DNA of 64,000 nt from Symbiodinium natans (taxonomy: Eukaryota; Sar; Dinophyceae; Suessiales; Symbiodiniaceae). The stretch spans positions 551,001-615,000 of the forward strand of contig CAJNDS010002634.1 in the NCBI GenBank assembly GCA_905221605.1, in the 5' to 3' direction. How positions within the stretch are numbered: position 1 is the first letter of the stretch; the number at the start of each line of letters is the position of its first letter. The notes under the pieces were generated by a model. The model searched no databases. It was given only the letters and a program-made list of their open reading frames with translations, and was not told the DNA's origin. The translations under genes and the position numbers were made by a program. This document shows positions 56,262 through 64,000 of the stretch, piece after piece.

Positions 56262-56677
56262 CAGAGGCTCGTGGCCCTGGTCTTGAACCCCTTGATCCGC
56301 GGCATTTTCCTGCGCGTGTTGTCCCTCCTGGGGCCGGCTCCTTTGGCTTAGTTCTGAACCCTAAAAGCCCTAAAAGCCCTAAACCCTAGACCCTAAGCCC
56401 TAAGCCCTAAACCCCACCTCAAGACTCAAGAGCCCAGCACCTACTTTTTTTTGGTAGGGTCTTCCTTATTGACCCTATCAACCCTGTAAACCCATTAACC
56501 CGTTTAGGGTTTTGGATTTAGGGTGTAATAGAGGCTCAACTTAGTAGTCGGTCCGTGGCTACTGGCTACCTTAAGTGTGCTTGGGTTTGTGTATCTGAGC
56601 AAGACTGCATGTAGCTTTGTCAAGTTGAGGCAGGTGGTGTCGGACGCCTGACCCCGCAGTCTGAAACGGCAGACCTA
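56262..56677 (+). CDS. Exon-like segments, the first a membrane helix
   Basis: About 56262-56340 after GCCCTCAG reads QRLVALVLNPLIRGIFLRVL then SLLGPAP. About 56659-56676 (SETADL) ends at GCCCTAAA, a telomere-type GC donor. Confidence 0.45.
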
Positions 56678-56730
56678 GCCCTAAACCCTAAACCCCAAAC
56701 CCTAAACCCTAACTCTAAAAATCCAAACAG

Positions 56731-57020
56731 AGAGGTGAGTGCCCTGCTGGTGACGGGCTGCGTGGTGCAACATCGCATCTTCTCGGTGATTACACGGCGG
56801 AATCTCGGGCAAGACGACAGTGCCGTTGATTTCGCAAACCCCCCAAGCGCACTAGCTAGACTAGGTAGGCCCTTGGTATATTTTTATTGTTCCCTAATTG
56901 GGAGGAGGGCTATAGATAGGAATATTTTTCAGAGGGCTTTGAGGGGCCATCCTAGTAGAGGCTTTGTTGTGCTTCCGCGTGGGCAGCTGTGATCCTTACT
57001 TAAGCGAGCACCTGGGAATG
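56731..57020 (+). CDS. Exon pair around a family M intron
   Basis: 56731-56864 after CCAAACAG reads EVSALLVTGCVVQHRIFSVI then TRRNLGQDDSAVDF. It joins 56956 to about 57020 (VEALLCFRVGSCDPYLSEHL) in phase 1 when 56865-56955 is removed. Confidence 0.65.
56865..56955. mobile_element. Family M element as a 91-nt GT-AG intron
   Basis: GTAGGCCC at left, GGGGCCATCCTAG at right, CTAG duplicated at both borders. Confidence 0.7.
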
Positions 57021-57137
57021 CTATGACGGGTCTCTTGCTACAACGGCCGGGAACCCTACTCGGCTTCGCGCAGGGTTTCGGGGTTAGGGTTTAGGGTTTA
57101 GGGTTTAGGGCTATCAGGCTTGGAGCTTACAGTCCAG

Positions 57138-57584
57138 GCTGCCGTTGTACATTGCGCGCCCTCTTCCTCAGGGACCCGAAGCTTGCAACCATTCCTGCCT
57201 GACCTGCAGAGTGCGAGCTTAGGGTTTAGGGTTTCTGGGTTTAGTGTTTAGGGGTTATGGGTTTAGGGTTTAGGGTTTCCAGCTGATGCTCAGAGCCTGG
57301 GTACCAAAAAGGTTTTTTGCAAAGCAAGGAGCTACATTTATGGCCTCGTTGGCCCACCATCGGAGCCTTGGGCAACATGAGAGCGCATGAGAGCTCAGAG
57401 TTCCATTTCATGCGGTGTTGAGGGCTTTAGGGTTTGGGGTTTAGGGTTTAGGGTTTAGGGGTTTAGGGTTTTGGGTTTGGGGTTTTGGGGCTTTAGATTT
57501 TTGTTGAGGCTGAGGGCTGATTATACTTGAGGGCATGGGTCAATGCAGAAGCCATCGGAGCACCAAAGCCTCTTTCTGCTCGCA
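57138..57584 (+). CDS. Exon-like segments
   Basis: About 57138-57218 after AGTCCAG reads LPLYIARPLPQGPEACNHSC. About 57325-57386 after TTGCAAAG reads QGATFMASLAHHRSLGQHE. 57549-57584 between TCAATGCAG and GTAAAC is 12 whole codons, KPSEHQSLFLLA. TTTAGGG-type arrays (57219-57271, 57421-57490) fill the introns. Confidence 0.5.
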
Positions 57585-57699
57585 GTAAACGCTCTAAATC
57601 CTGAGCCCATGGACGCCCGATTTATCTCAGAGAGATTGTCAGGGTGTTGTTTGCATTGCATTGGGTGGATGCCTCCTGTCTTTACCGGTAGAGGTGAGG

Positions 57700-58345
57700 T
57701 CTATTGGTTGGTGCACGCCGCTTAGGAATGGTACATGTGCTTTGGTATTTCGACCTTCTGCTGCTCCTCGGCAGCAGAGTGAGATGCGCATGCTGCGTGC
57801 ACTGGCACAGCTGTAGCAGCTGTGGTCCACCTCCGTGGGCACGTAATGGACCGTGGCTTACAAGCCCATGGAGGCGCCCAGCCCTGAAGCTTCTGCCACC
57901 TTTCACAAAGCCTCGACCTGGGCAACCTGAAGCATAGAGCTACACAGGCCCGTGTTTGTGAGGGGCTTTTATGGGTTTGAGGGAGTCTTGAGGCACATCG
58001 ATAAAAGCGCCACCGTGCTTGTCCAAGCACCAGGCAGACAGCTGTTCCTGCTCCTGGGCTTACAGTAGCTTGTTGGGGATCATAGGTGCCATCCTGATCG
58101 TTCTCTTCTACCATCACCTGCACTCCGTGTCCCACACGTTCTACGCGCGGAGCCTGTGGCCTCAGCGTGAAGGGTTCAGGACTTGGTGGGAGGCCGGGAA
58201 GGCACACGCTAGGCATCAGGATGTAGCATTTGCACTGAGTGTGTGCATGGAAGGTTTTTGGGCAGCGTCGAAACAGCTTGGTACCATGCACAAGAAGTGT
58301 TGTGCCCTGTATGCTAAATCATCTCAACCCGAAATCCCAGCTCCC
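57700..58345 (+). CDS. Two long exon-like segments with membrane helices
   Basis: About 57700-57930 reads GMVHVLWYFDLLLLLGSRVR then CACCVHWHSCSSCGPPPW. About 58061-58345 reads SLLGIIGAILIVLFYHHLHS then VCMEGFWAASKQLGTMHKKC. Each has one clear apolar helix followed by a polar part. Borders are uncertain. These are the longest open segments of the exon-rich region. Confidence 0.5.
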
Positions 58346-58391
58346 CCCCAAACCAAGCACCCTAAACCCTATAACCCCTAAACCCTATACC

Positions 58392-58498
58392 TTGGGATGT
58401 TCCCTCTTATACGAATTACTAACAGTCCTGAACAAGGACTATAGTACCCCTTATTATAATCCCCGTTGCGGCTGCTAGCATAAGGGGGAACATCCCAA
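58392..58498. mobile_element. Family A element, copy 12
   Basis: TTGGGATGTTCCCTCTTATA at left, TAAGGGGGAACATCCCAA at right. Confidence 0.85.
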
Positions 58499-58588
58499 CC
58501 TATATTCTAAACCAGGCAGACTATTGGGGGGGGGGGCCCTAAAAGCCTAAACCCTAAGCCCTAACCCCCAGAGCTTAGCCCATCGGCT

Positions 58589-59108
58589 TCTCTTGGCCAA
58601 GGCCTCCAGAAGGCGTACTTCGAGGGGGGAAAAGATCAGACGTGGCCAGGGCCTTTGTGTGTAAGAAGTTTAAGGGCTTGATCCTTAGGGTTTAGGGTTT
58701 GGGAGGGTGGGCGGTTAGGGCGGGGTTTGATTTAGGGTTGGGGGGGGGGGAGGGGTTTGGGGTGTATTAGGCCCTCAGTCCATGCTTCAGAAAAACGAGC
58801 GACATTGGCATCTTTACCTTCTGGGGTTTTTGGAGTGTTTTGAAGCTGTACAGTCCTTGGGCCACACCAAAGGCTCTGCACTTGCACCCTAATTTCCGAA
58901 AGACCGAATTCCTCGCTGCTCAGCCGATCTCTGACGGATGTCGGCTCATGGATCGCGCAGTGGGATGCGCTTGAGACATGCGGTAGGGCCGCCTCAATCC
59001 ACCAAATAGAAGAGGTCGGACGTCAAGGACAATGACTACTGCCCGCTGTTCCTCTTTACTGGCACTGTGACGGACTTCCGGCAACCCGGGGACGAGATTG
59101 CGACACTC
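58589..59108 (+). CDS. Exon-like segments
   Basis: About 58589-58662 reads GLQKAYFEGGKDQTWPGPLC, donor GTGTAAG. 58924-58982 between CTGCTCAG and GTAGGG reads RSLTDVGSWIAQWDALETC. About 59018-59108 reads KRSDVKDNDYCPLFLFTGTV then TDFRQPGDEIATL. Confidence 0.5.
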
Positions 59109-59156
59109 GTCATTCTTGCATATTATAGGGGGAGTTCGGTATCGTGGCATTCGCAG

Positions 59157-59767
59157 TAGTATTTGGGTTTTCGGGCATACAGAGTTTGAGGGACGTCGGT
59201 ACTCATTTTTGTACTACAAACCTTGGCAGGTCAGTCAGGTCACTGCAAGATCCGCTTCTAGCATGTGGCATGTTGCCATCAACATGTTGGGTACTATAGG
59301 GGTCGGAATAATTGACGAATATTATTTCCTTGTAGCCCCTTTATCATTATGCGATAACAACCCCCAAAACCCTATTCTAATTTTCAGGCCCCTATATTAC
59401 ATGAAGATGAGGCAAGGCTCGAAGAAAGTGCCGTTTATCCATCCATCTGTCTGGATGGCATTACGCAGGAGTTAACATATTGCAGCGCCTACTTTTCTCA
59501 CTGTTTGCTTGGCTGTTGTATGTTGGGTACCTCCGTCTGATTGTGTGCCTTCGAAACTAGTTGTGATTTTATTCGTGTGCATGCTTGCAACTGAACCCAG
59601 CACTACAATTTGCTTAAGAACCCCAAAAGAATTAATACAACAAAAAACAATAAGTCCTATATTAGCTTAGTAAGGAATATTTCTTGGGGGATTCTTAAGC
59701 AATTAGTAGAACAATGTAGACGAATATCGTGCAGCATGTGCTGATCGGTTGCTGCATGACATGCGCT
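59157..59767 (+). CDS. Exon chain around family D and family E introns
   Basis: 59157-59290 after CATTCGCAG reads SIWVFGHTEFEGRRYSFLYY then TARSASSMWHVAINML. 59407-59526 reads EARLEESAVYPSICLDGITQ then ELTYCSAYFSHCLLGCCML. 59720 to about 59767 reads EYRAACADRLLHDMRS. All join in phase 1. Intron 59291-59406 holds family D copy 6 and intron 59527-59719 holds family E copy 5. A TAA follows RS; it may be a true stop or lie in the next intron. Confidence 0.7.
59295..59396. mobile_element. Family D element, copy 6, in a phase-1 intron
   Basis: TATAGGGGTCGGAATAATTG at left, TTTTCAGGCCCCTATA at right. Confidence 0.85.
59603..59708. mobile_element. Family E element, copy 5
   Basis: CTACAATTTGCTTAAGAACC at left, GGGATTCTTAAGCAATTAGTAG-type arm at right; best-preserved copy. 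Confidence 0.8.
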
Positions 59768-59822
59768 CATAAGGATGCAGCTGCCTGCAACCCAGCCAAC
59801 CTTAGAGCCCTTAGAGGGCTGT

Positions 59823-59875
59823 GGGGTTTAGGGTTTAGGGTTTAGGGTTTCGGGTTTAGGGTTTAGGGTTTAGGG
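59823..59875 (+). repeat. TTTAGGG array
   Basis: Seven units with one TTTCGGG. Confidence 0.9.
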
Positions 59876-59956
59876 CAGAGTCCTGGGTTAAAAAAGGGTT
59901 TAGGGACATGTTTGGGCCCAGGATAACGGAGATCTCCATGAGCCCGCTTCACACAG

Positions 59957-60266
59957 GTGGTGCCCTCAGCCATTCCCTTGCCGGCTCAGCGGCACGCTTC
60001 TCCAAGCCATCCTCTGAACCCGACCGTAAGAAACCAAAACCTAGTTTTTGTAGCTTACCTGAGAATTCCATAAGGGTTATATACCAAAAGCCTACAAGAA
60101 AGCAGGGTTTGGGGTTCTTAAGGCAAATATATACTAAGCCGTCAGCAAGTCTACAGGTATCAACAGGAGGGTCGAAAGAGAAACCCGACCCCAGGGGACT
60201 TTCGCCAGGCCGTGAGCCCTCAACGAACCCATCAGCCCCGAAGCGGAGGATCCTTCTGAAGCCCAA
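59957..60266 (+). CDS. Exon pair, proline/serine-rich
   Basis: 59957-60025 between TCACACAG and GTAAGAAA is 23 whole codons (VVPSAIPLPAQRHASPSHPL). 60157 to about 60266 after GTCTACAG reads VSTGGSKEKPDPRGLSPGRE in phase 0. An element-like segment (60045-60140) lies between. Confidence 0.6.
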
Positions 60267-60441
60267 GTCCCTGAAACCCTTACACACTATATCCCCCTTA
60301 GGAATTATTTCTTATTTTTGTTTATATAAAAGCCAAGAGGATATTAAAAATAGTCCCTGAAACCCTTACACACTCTATCCCCCTTGGGAATTGTTGTTAT
60401 TTATTTTTGCTTATATAAAGGCCAAGAGGATATAAAAAATA
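60267..60441 (+). repeat. Tandem duplication, 86-bp period
   Basis: GTCCCTGAAACCCTTACACA begins at 60267 and 60353; both units end AAAATAGT-like. They share TTATATAAA and GCCAAGAGGATAT. Confidence 0.9.
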
Positions 60442-60547
60442 GTATTTTTGTTGCGGTTCTAAGGGGAGTATGGTACACGCCAGGGGGGGGGGGGGGGGGG
60501 GGGGTTGCCACTTAATTTGTCTGGTTCTGGTGCCTGTGCGGGAAGGC

Positions 60548-60943
60548 AGTGACAAGACAGGCTTTGTGGATACACCGCCCCTTGGGCGGCGATTTGACCA
60601 TCTCGGGTCTTGTCTCGGCGTGGGAGGGGTGAGGGTTGAAGTCTTCAACTACGTTAGCGCAAAAGCAAGGAGCAAGAAAGCAAAGTTCTTGGGACTTTCG
60701 AGGTAGACGCCTGGGCTTCAGTGTTCATGGCAGATCAGTCTTCCGGCGCACATGGAAGCACAAGCATGTCTGGTAGTAGAGTAGGTAACCTTTAACCTTT
60801 TTGGGGTTGTATAATCCCCATAATCCCAAAGTTTAACCTTTAATTCCCCCAGGTTACTGGACAACTGGGCATGTCTGGGTGTGTTCGCCCACTGGAGCAA
60901 GCCCAGGGAGGGAACGAGTGCCTTGAGCCAGGGGAAAGGGCAA
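60548..60943 (+). CDS. Exon-like segments
   Basis: About 60548-60702 reads TGFVDTPPLGRRFDHLGSCL then NYVSAKARSKKAKFLGLS, donor GTAGAC. About 60722-60784 after GGGCTTCAG reads FMADQSSGAHGSTSMSGSRV or, in the phase that matches, VHGRSVFRRTWKHKHVW. About 60857-60943 after CCCCCAG reads LLDNWACLGVFAHWSKPREG. A small inverted element (GTAACCTTTAACC to GGTTAC, 60786-60858) lies in the last intron. Confidence 0.5.
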
Positions 60944-61052
60944 TATAGGGGTCAGAAGAATTACTAAAAAGTATTCCTTACTGTATGTTCCCTATAAAAT
61001 ATACGAGAACAGCCCCCCAAAATCCTATTCTAAATCTTAAGGCCCCGATATT
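60944..61052. mobile_element. Family D element, copy 7
   Basis: TATAGGGGTCAGAAGAATTA at left, TCTTAAGGCCCCGATATTA at right; its end supplies TTAG before the next exon. Confidence 0.8.
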
Positions 61053-61054
61053 AG

Positions 61055-61246
61055 TGCCGTGCCGAGATCTTAGACCCGGTGCTCGCTAGCCCTAAACCCT
61101 AAACCCTAAACCCTAAACCCTAAAAGTCGTCAGATCTCATGCCGCTAGGCTTGAAACCCGACGAAGATCTAATCCACAAAGCCTTTCAGTGCAACAAGCT
61201 TGGTCGGAATCCTTATTTCATGTGAGCCCTAGCAGTAGCAGAAAAG
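61055..61246 (+). CDS. Exon pair joined across a pure CCCTAAA intron
   Basis: 61055-61088 reads CRAEILDPVLA. 61127-61246 reads VRSHAARLETRRRSNPQSLS then VQQAWSESLFHVSPSSSRK, donor GTATCAG. Intron 61089-61126 is 38 nt: GC, then five CCCTAAA units, then AG. Phase 1 matches. Confidence 0.65.
61089..61126 (+). repeat. CCCTAAA array as a 38-nt GC-AG intron
   Basis: Nothing but heptamers between GC and AAAAG. The neighbouring codons read on in phase. Confidence 0.65.
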
Positions 61247-61346
61247 GTATCAGCCCTAAATGTTAAAGCCCTTAAGCCCTCAACCGTTCTACCACCCCCT
61301 AAACCCGAAACCCCAAACCCTAAACCCTAAACCCCAAACCCCCAAG

Positions 61347-61436
61347 AGGTCTTGGCGGAGCCTTGCCAAGAGCGCGGCTCTTGCCGCGGCGGCCACGGAT
61401 GCTTTCATCATCGGTGGCCTTGCTTACCTTACCCCA
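61347..61436 (+). CDS. Exon-like segment, 30 whole codons, apolar
   Basis: Acceptor ACCCCCAAG, donor GTAGGGTTTAGGG. Reads SLAKSAALAAAATDAFIIGG then LAYLTP. A second frame is open. Confidence 0.5.
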
Positions 61437-61477
61437 GTAGGGTTTAGGGTTTTGGGTTTTGGGTTTTGGGTTTAAGG

Positions 61478-61599
61478 CTACTTGAAGGTTCATGGGTAGT
61501 TATAAGTAGGGTTAGTAAGTGGTCTAATGAAGGTTACAAGCAGTTACAAGTATAGTTACTCTACTTATAACCCCGCTTAGACCCAGGAACCTCCAAGTA
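61478..61599. mobile_element. Family C element, copy 4
   Basis: CTACTTGAAGGTTCATGGGT at left, CAGGAACCTCCAAGTA at right; directly after a TTTTGGG-type array. Confidence 0.8.
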
Positions 61600-61694
61600 A
61601 GACCCTAGAGACCCGAAACCCTAAACCCTAAACCCTAAACCCTAGGGCTGTTCGGGGTTAAGTCTGGGTCTTGGGCGTCTTGGGCTCTGTTCAG

Positions 61695-61891
61695 CTTTCC
61701 AGAGGATTTTGGGCTTTGGAGGACGCCTCGGTGGTTTGACGATTTTTAGGTTCTGGGGGTTTAGGGTTCAGGGTTTAGGGTTTATGATGAAGGCCCAAAA
61801 TGCCCCAGAGGTTCCATGGAACCAAACCGAAGCTGCACGATCCGAGGCATGCTGGATCGGGCACGGCCGCCCTGCTGCAAGCCCCCCATGA
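61695..61891 (+). CDS. Exon pair joined across a 34-nt telomere-type intron
   Basis: 61695-61758 after TGTTCAG reads FQRILGFGGRLGGLTIFRFW. Intron 61759-61792 runs GTTTAGGG to GATGAAG. 61793-61891 reads PKMPQRFHGTKPKLHDPRHA then GSGTAALLQAPH, donor GTAGGG. Phase 2 matches. Confidence 0.65.
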
Positions 61892-62157
61892 GTAGGGTGT
61901 AGGACCCCCCCCTGTTCTTGAAGCCTTACTCAAGAGGGACCTTAGATAGACCTGCTCTAGGATATTTCTTGCATGTGGGGGGGGCGGGTTCGAAGTTGGA
62001 AGAGTGCGGCGAGTGCGGGTTTTGCGGCTGAATTTCTGAATTTCTCGGGGTGCCGGGAAGTTGAGGTCCAAGGGAGGCCCTAGAAACACTGCTCCTACCA
62101 CACTTCCCGCTGGAAAGCTCCATCCTCCAGTGGGGAACTGGTAACCCTGAATGCCGC

Positions 62158-62305
62158 TACTTGGAGGTTCATAGTACTTAGTAACCCAACTCTAACTGTA
62201 CCTAAAGCTGTACTTATAACCATGTTAGGGCACGTAGGGGGCTTATAAATGGTTTTATAAGTACAGGTTATAATTGGTTAGTACGTACCATGAACCTCCA
62301 AGTAC
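62158..62305. mobile_element. Family B element, full copy
   Basis: TACTTGGAGGTTCATAGTAC at left, GTACCATGAACCTCCAAGTA at right. Confidence 0.9.
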
Positions 62306-62320
62306 CTCCCACTGGTGAAG

Positions 62321-62590
62321 GTATCGCTTTTGGCTGGAGTGCCTCGGATCTGGATCCAGCAGCACGTGCTTGCAATTGAACTTGCGGCGTTTAGGAGTCA
62401 GATCCCCTGTAGCAAAGCGTCTTCAAGAGGGTATGTGGACCGGGCTCTTGTACCACATGGGGCTCGCATGCTCTGTCTCTGTCTGAGCAAGGCTTGCCTG
62501 AAAGGCCTGGAGCGCATGACGAGGCAAGCCTCAATATCAAAAGAACAAATCTCGAATACAGTGGCGTTCGAGGGCATCAGTCGTGCTTGA
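62321..62590 (+). CDS. Possible terminal exon with stop
   Basis: Follows GGTGAAG right after a family B element and is open for about 89 codons to TGA: VSLLAGVPRIWIQQHVLAIE then ACLKGLERMTRQASISKEQI and a final EGISRA. Its length and stop suit a last coding exon. AT-rich sequence follows. Confidence 0.5.
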   Translation, partial: VSLLAGVPRIWIQQHVLAIELAAFRSQIPCSKASSRGYVDRALVPHGARMLCLCLSKACLKGLERMTRQASISKEQISNTVAFEGISRA

Positions 62591-62877
62591 AGTTTATTGG
62601 AATATATATAGAGTAATGTTACGCCTACAAGCCCTTTCAGGCCCTATGACCTTATGCGCCCTACAAGCCCTGTAATCCCCAAAATTCCATCGGAGAACCG
62701 AAGGCAGATGAATCTCAGGGTATGTAAGGGGTATTAGAAGGGTTCCCCCCAACTCAGGGCCCACAATAAGGGGCCATGCAAGACCACCCTAAGAATGACG
62801 GGTTTAGGGATTCGGGCTTAGGGCAAACCCTAAACCCTAAACCCTAAACCCTAAACCCTAGACCCTAGGGGGCTTAG
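62591..62877. other. Possible 3' UTR and repeats
   Basis: AT-rich start, a family O fragment at 62718-62795 and a CCCTAAA array at 62825-62860. Confidence 0.45.
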
Positions 62878-62969
62878 GTTTCTGAACCTCCGAATGGGCG
62901 ACTACATCCTCTTCGAGCGCCGACCGATGAAGTTGGTTGCGAGGACCATCAGCCGATGGAGGCCCGGGG
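62878..62969 (+). CDS. Exon-like segment
   Basis: Acceptor GGGCTTAG, donor GTGGAAG. Reads FLNLRMGDYILFERRPMKLV then ARTISRWRPG. Upstream telomere repeats fill the intron. Confidence 0.5.
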
Positions 62970-63028
62970 GTGGAAGGGCTTAAAAAGAGAGGGTTTAGGG
63001 TTTAGGGTTTAGGGTTTAGGGTTTAGGG

Positions 63029-63155
63029 TTACTTGGAGGTGGTTGGAGGTTCATGGTACTTAATAGCCCACAAACAACTGCACTTATAACTCGCTTATAA
63101 GGCCCTCAAGTGCCCGAATATCGTTACATTGGGGTTTTAAGTACAGTAATCATGG
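63029..63155. mobile_element. Family B element with a duplicated left tip
   Basis: TTACTTGGAGGTGGTTGGAG shows the tip twice; the right end is worn. It directly follows a TTTAGGG array. Confidence 0.7.
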
Positions 63156-63260
63156 CCTTTCTTTTGGGGAAGGTTAGGATCTACATAGAAGCGAAACACA
63201 AGCCCTAAACCCTAAGCCCTAAACCCTAAACTCTAAAGGCACCTGTTTCTGTAGTAGCAG

Positions 63261-63367
63261 GTCCAGAGGAGGTCCATGGAGGTCCCTGGGCCAAGCCAAA
63301 GTCCGAAACCATACAGGGTTGAAAGGGACCCCGCGCAGGGATCCAGAAAAGGCCATGGAGTTCTACT
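63261..63367 (+). CDS. Exon-like segment ending at a TTTAGG donor
   Basis: Acceptor GTAGTAGCAG, donor GTTTAGG. Reads VQRRSMEVPGPSQSPKPYRV then ERDPAQGSRKGHG. Confidence 0.5.
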
Positions 63368-63726
63368 GTTTAGGGGTTTAGGGTTTAGGGTTGTGACTTG
63401 GATGTAGGTGAGAAGTTCTCTCTTTTGTTAATTCATTAGGGGGGGGGGTCCATATGAGGCCCATGCTTAGGCTGACCCGTTCATACAGTCTTAGGTCTGC
63501 ATGGCGTTGAAATTAGGATCCCTTTCGAGGGGGGGGGGGCTCTTTCTAACAAGGGGCTCCATCATTGTCAAGGATATACCTCCAGATCCTAGGTAGGATA
63601 AGGGGGGCCCCGAAAAGGAACCCTTCCTAACCCGCTTCTGGCTCTCTTAAACAGGGACCTTATGCAGAGGGTCTATATCCCCAAGGGCCCCCTTAATCCC
63701 ATCCCTAACAGAAGGGGAGCCTCTTC

Positions 63727-63786
63727 CCCTAAACCCTAAACCCTAAACCCTAAACCCTAAACCCTAAACCCTAAACCCTAAACCCT
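63727..63786 (-). repeat. CCCTAAA array, eight to nine units
   Basis: Uniform heptamers before the last exon-like segment. Confidence 0.95.
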
Positions 63787-63799
63787 TCAATTCCCGGGA

Positions 63800-63905
63800 A
63801 GGTGTATCTCCGACAAGCCCTTCTTCTTGTTTGGGGCGGTGCCGATCGTCTTGCAAACCCTCGCCTTGGTTCATTGGGTCTGCACATGGGCATTTCTCAA
63901 AATAG
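63800..63905 (+). CDS. Exon-like segment with a membrane helix
   Basis: One frame reads FFLFGAVPIVLQTLALVHWV then CTWAFLK; another (YLRQALLLVWGGADRLANPR) is open too. It runs into a G13 tract. Confidence 0.4.
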
Positions 63906-64000
63906 GGGGGGGGGGGGCACCCCTTAATACAGCCTAAACCCTAAACCCTCAAGCCCCCTGCAACTTGAAATTATAAAGGAAAATCAAAAAAAAAACGAAA

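Noticed and set aside
8604-63950. Chromosome end or subtelomere as the explanation for all TTTAGGG arrays
   Set aside because: Arrays occur in both orientations, are short, and are spaced across 55 kb between exon-like segments and elements, so they are interstitial.

Overview
The window looks like nuclear DNA of a dinoflagellate. The reasons are a relic of the dinoflagellate spliced leader (TTTGGCTCAAG at 16-26 and again at 8392-8402), heptamer TTTAGGG/CCCTAAA telomere-type repeats scattered throughout, GC content near one half, and many exon-like segments bounded by GT-AG and GC-AG signals. No bacterial operon, rRNA or tRNA was recognised. The genus cannot be named from the sequence.

Region 1 (1-8603) is a unit flanked by direct repeats. 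Each repeat starts with the spliced-leader relic and a short ATG frame. The unit holds two long overlapping frames: one with a WW-like and an S1-like segment, the other with an MLLE/PABC-like segment, six CCCH zinc fingers and a basic tail. No reverse transcriptase, integrase or transposase was seen, so it may be an RNA-binding host gene from a tandem or retroposed array, or part of a retroelement.

Region 2 (about 8604-64000) first looks like repeat-filled intergenic DNA. Read closely, it is rich in short open segments (20-200 nt), almost all on the + strand, with AG acceptors and GT or GC donors. Several runs join with matching codon phase: 8689-10376, 11495-11966, 22958-23224, 25448-25659, 39805-40343, 41505-41756, 42787-43036, 44292-44611, 51402-52007, 52352-52630, 56731-57020, 59157-59767, 61055-61246 and 61695-61891. 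I interpret the region as one or a few long, intron-dense genes. The peptides are hydrophilic, partly coiled-coil (13-15, 31-45 kb), or rich in hydrophobic segments (8.8-9.4, 46-51, 54-60 kb). No protein family was recognised. A terminal exon may end with TGA at 62590, and further exon-like segments follow.

The introns are the main interest. Many consist almost wholly of telomere-type heptamers. Arrays in TTTAGGG sense supply the donor (G|GTTTAGGG) and end in short tails such as CTGAAG or TTTCAAG. Arrays in CCCTAAA sense supply GC donors (GCCCTAAA). Others consist mainly of short inverted-repeat elements in at least ten families (called A to O here), several of which coincide with introns. 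Telomere repeats also lie inside some of these elements. This suggests intron gain by introner-like DNA elements and by telomere-repeat insertion. All exon calls come from reading by eye and need transcript data.
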